A DNA stretch of 28,817 nt, from positions 1-28,817 of the IMG/VR virus record IMGVR_UViG_3300010883_007296. One strand, 5' to 3'. Shown piece by piece: positions 28,721-28,817 of the stretch. Both the position numbers and the translations under genes were made by a program. This DNA is from a virus. Numbering within the stretch: position 1 is the first letter of the stretch; each line of letters begins with the position of its first letter. The notes below the pieces were generated by a model that was not told the origin of the DNA, ran no database searches, and worked only from the letters and a program-made list of their open reading frames with translations.

Positions 28721-28817
28721 CTAAGCCTTTAACAAGTTTGTTACTGGATTACGTAGATACCAGGCCATGTCGTTGTATGTTTTAAAACGACTGGTTAATA
28801 ATTCTTTGTTTATATCA
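28721..28817 (-). CDS. C-terminal end of an upstream gene
   Basis: The last 31 codons, ending TAG at 28721, read DINKELLTSRFKTYNDMAW then YLRNPVTNLLKA. The gene enters from beyond the right edge. The aromatic, basic end is not enough to name a family. It precedes the P-loop kinase by 23 nt in the same direction. Confidence 0.55.
   Translation of the reverse strand, partial: DINKELLTSRFKTYNDMAWYLRNPVTNLLKA

Overview
The window reads as a piece of a T4-like marine bacteriophage genome (tailed myovirus type). It is AT-rich, has densely packed genes with 1-11 bp overlaps, and lies almost wholly on the minus strand. Small tRNA genes sit between coding regions, and TATAAATA / ATAAATAC boxes resembling T4 late promoters precede several genes, including the lysis pair. 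Near-consensus TTGACA-N16/17-TATxxT promoters, suited to host sigma-70 polymerase, precede others. An alphaproteobacterial host (SAR11 or a relative) is my inference. It rests on a circularly permuted two-piece tmRNA whose tag, ANDNIAYEDFALAA, is of alphaproteobacterial type, on a DUF1127 protein, and on a TctC/TctA-type transporter. No structural or packaging genes are present, so this is an accessory, host-takeover and metabolism region.

Layout, left to right. 1-449: N-terminal part of a class II aminoacyl-tRNA-synthetase-like protein. 539-4533: an operon with a membrane protein, a methyltransferase, a 36-aa peptide, a TctC-like binding protein and a TctA permease. 4570-5304: an outer-membrane beta-barrel-like protein followed by a structured 3' RNA and a terminator. 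5340-5791: a complete permuted tmRNA gene with its own promoter and an unusually long 194-nt intervening segment. 5801-9065: small conserved proteins, a 2-oxoglutarate oxygenase and a radical SAM enzyme. 9067-9745: endolysin and a small membrane protein. 9901-13019: small genes, tRNA-Ser, tRNA-Pro, tRNA-Arg, an amidinotransferase and a second oxygenase. 13849-16474: the only plus-strand island, holding a radical SAM protein split in two, a lipase and another radical SAM/SPASM protein. 16391-17395: a DNA-ligase-like protein with degenerate active-site motifs. 17499-18416: a cluster of tiny proteins including DUF1127, led by a riboswitch-like structured RNA. 18596-20716: GMP reductase and a phosphate transporter. 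20787-25069: glutamine-amidotransferase-like protein, ClpS, Hsp20, nitroreductase-like protein, IF-3, ClpX and an unknown protein. 25088-28697: a coiled-coil membrane protein, a thermonuclease and a P-loop kinase. 28721-28817: the C-terminus of one more gene.

How the genes may work together. The most striking theme is phage control of translation and protein quality. The phage carries its own tmRNA with a tag ending ALAA, a ClpX that keeps the IGF loop for docking on ClpP but has changed substrate-recognition loops, ClpS, Hsp20, IF-3, three tRNAs and an aaRS-like protein. No ClpP, SmpB or ClpA is seen, so host partners would be needed. A second theme is nutrient capture and nucleotide supply (TctC/TctA, PiT-like phosphate transporter, barrel protein, GMP reductase, SNase). 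A third is a set of modification enzymes (three radical SAM systems, two 2OG oxygenases, amidinotransferase, methyltransferase) whose substrates cannot be read from the sequence.
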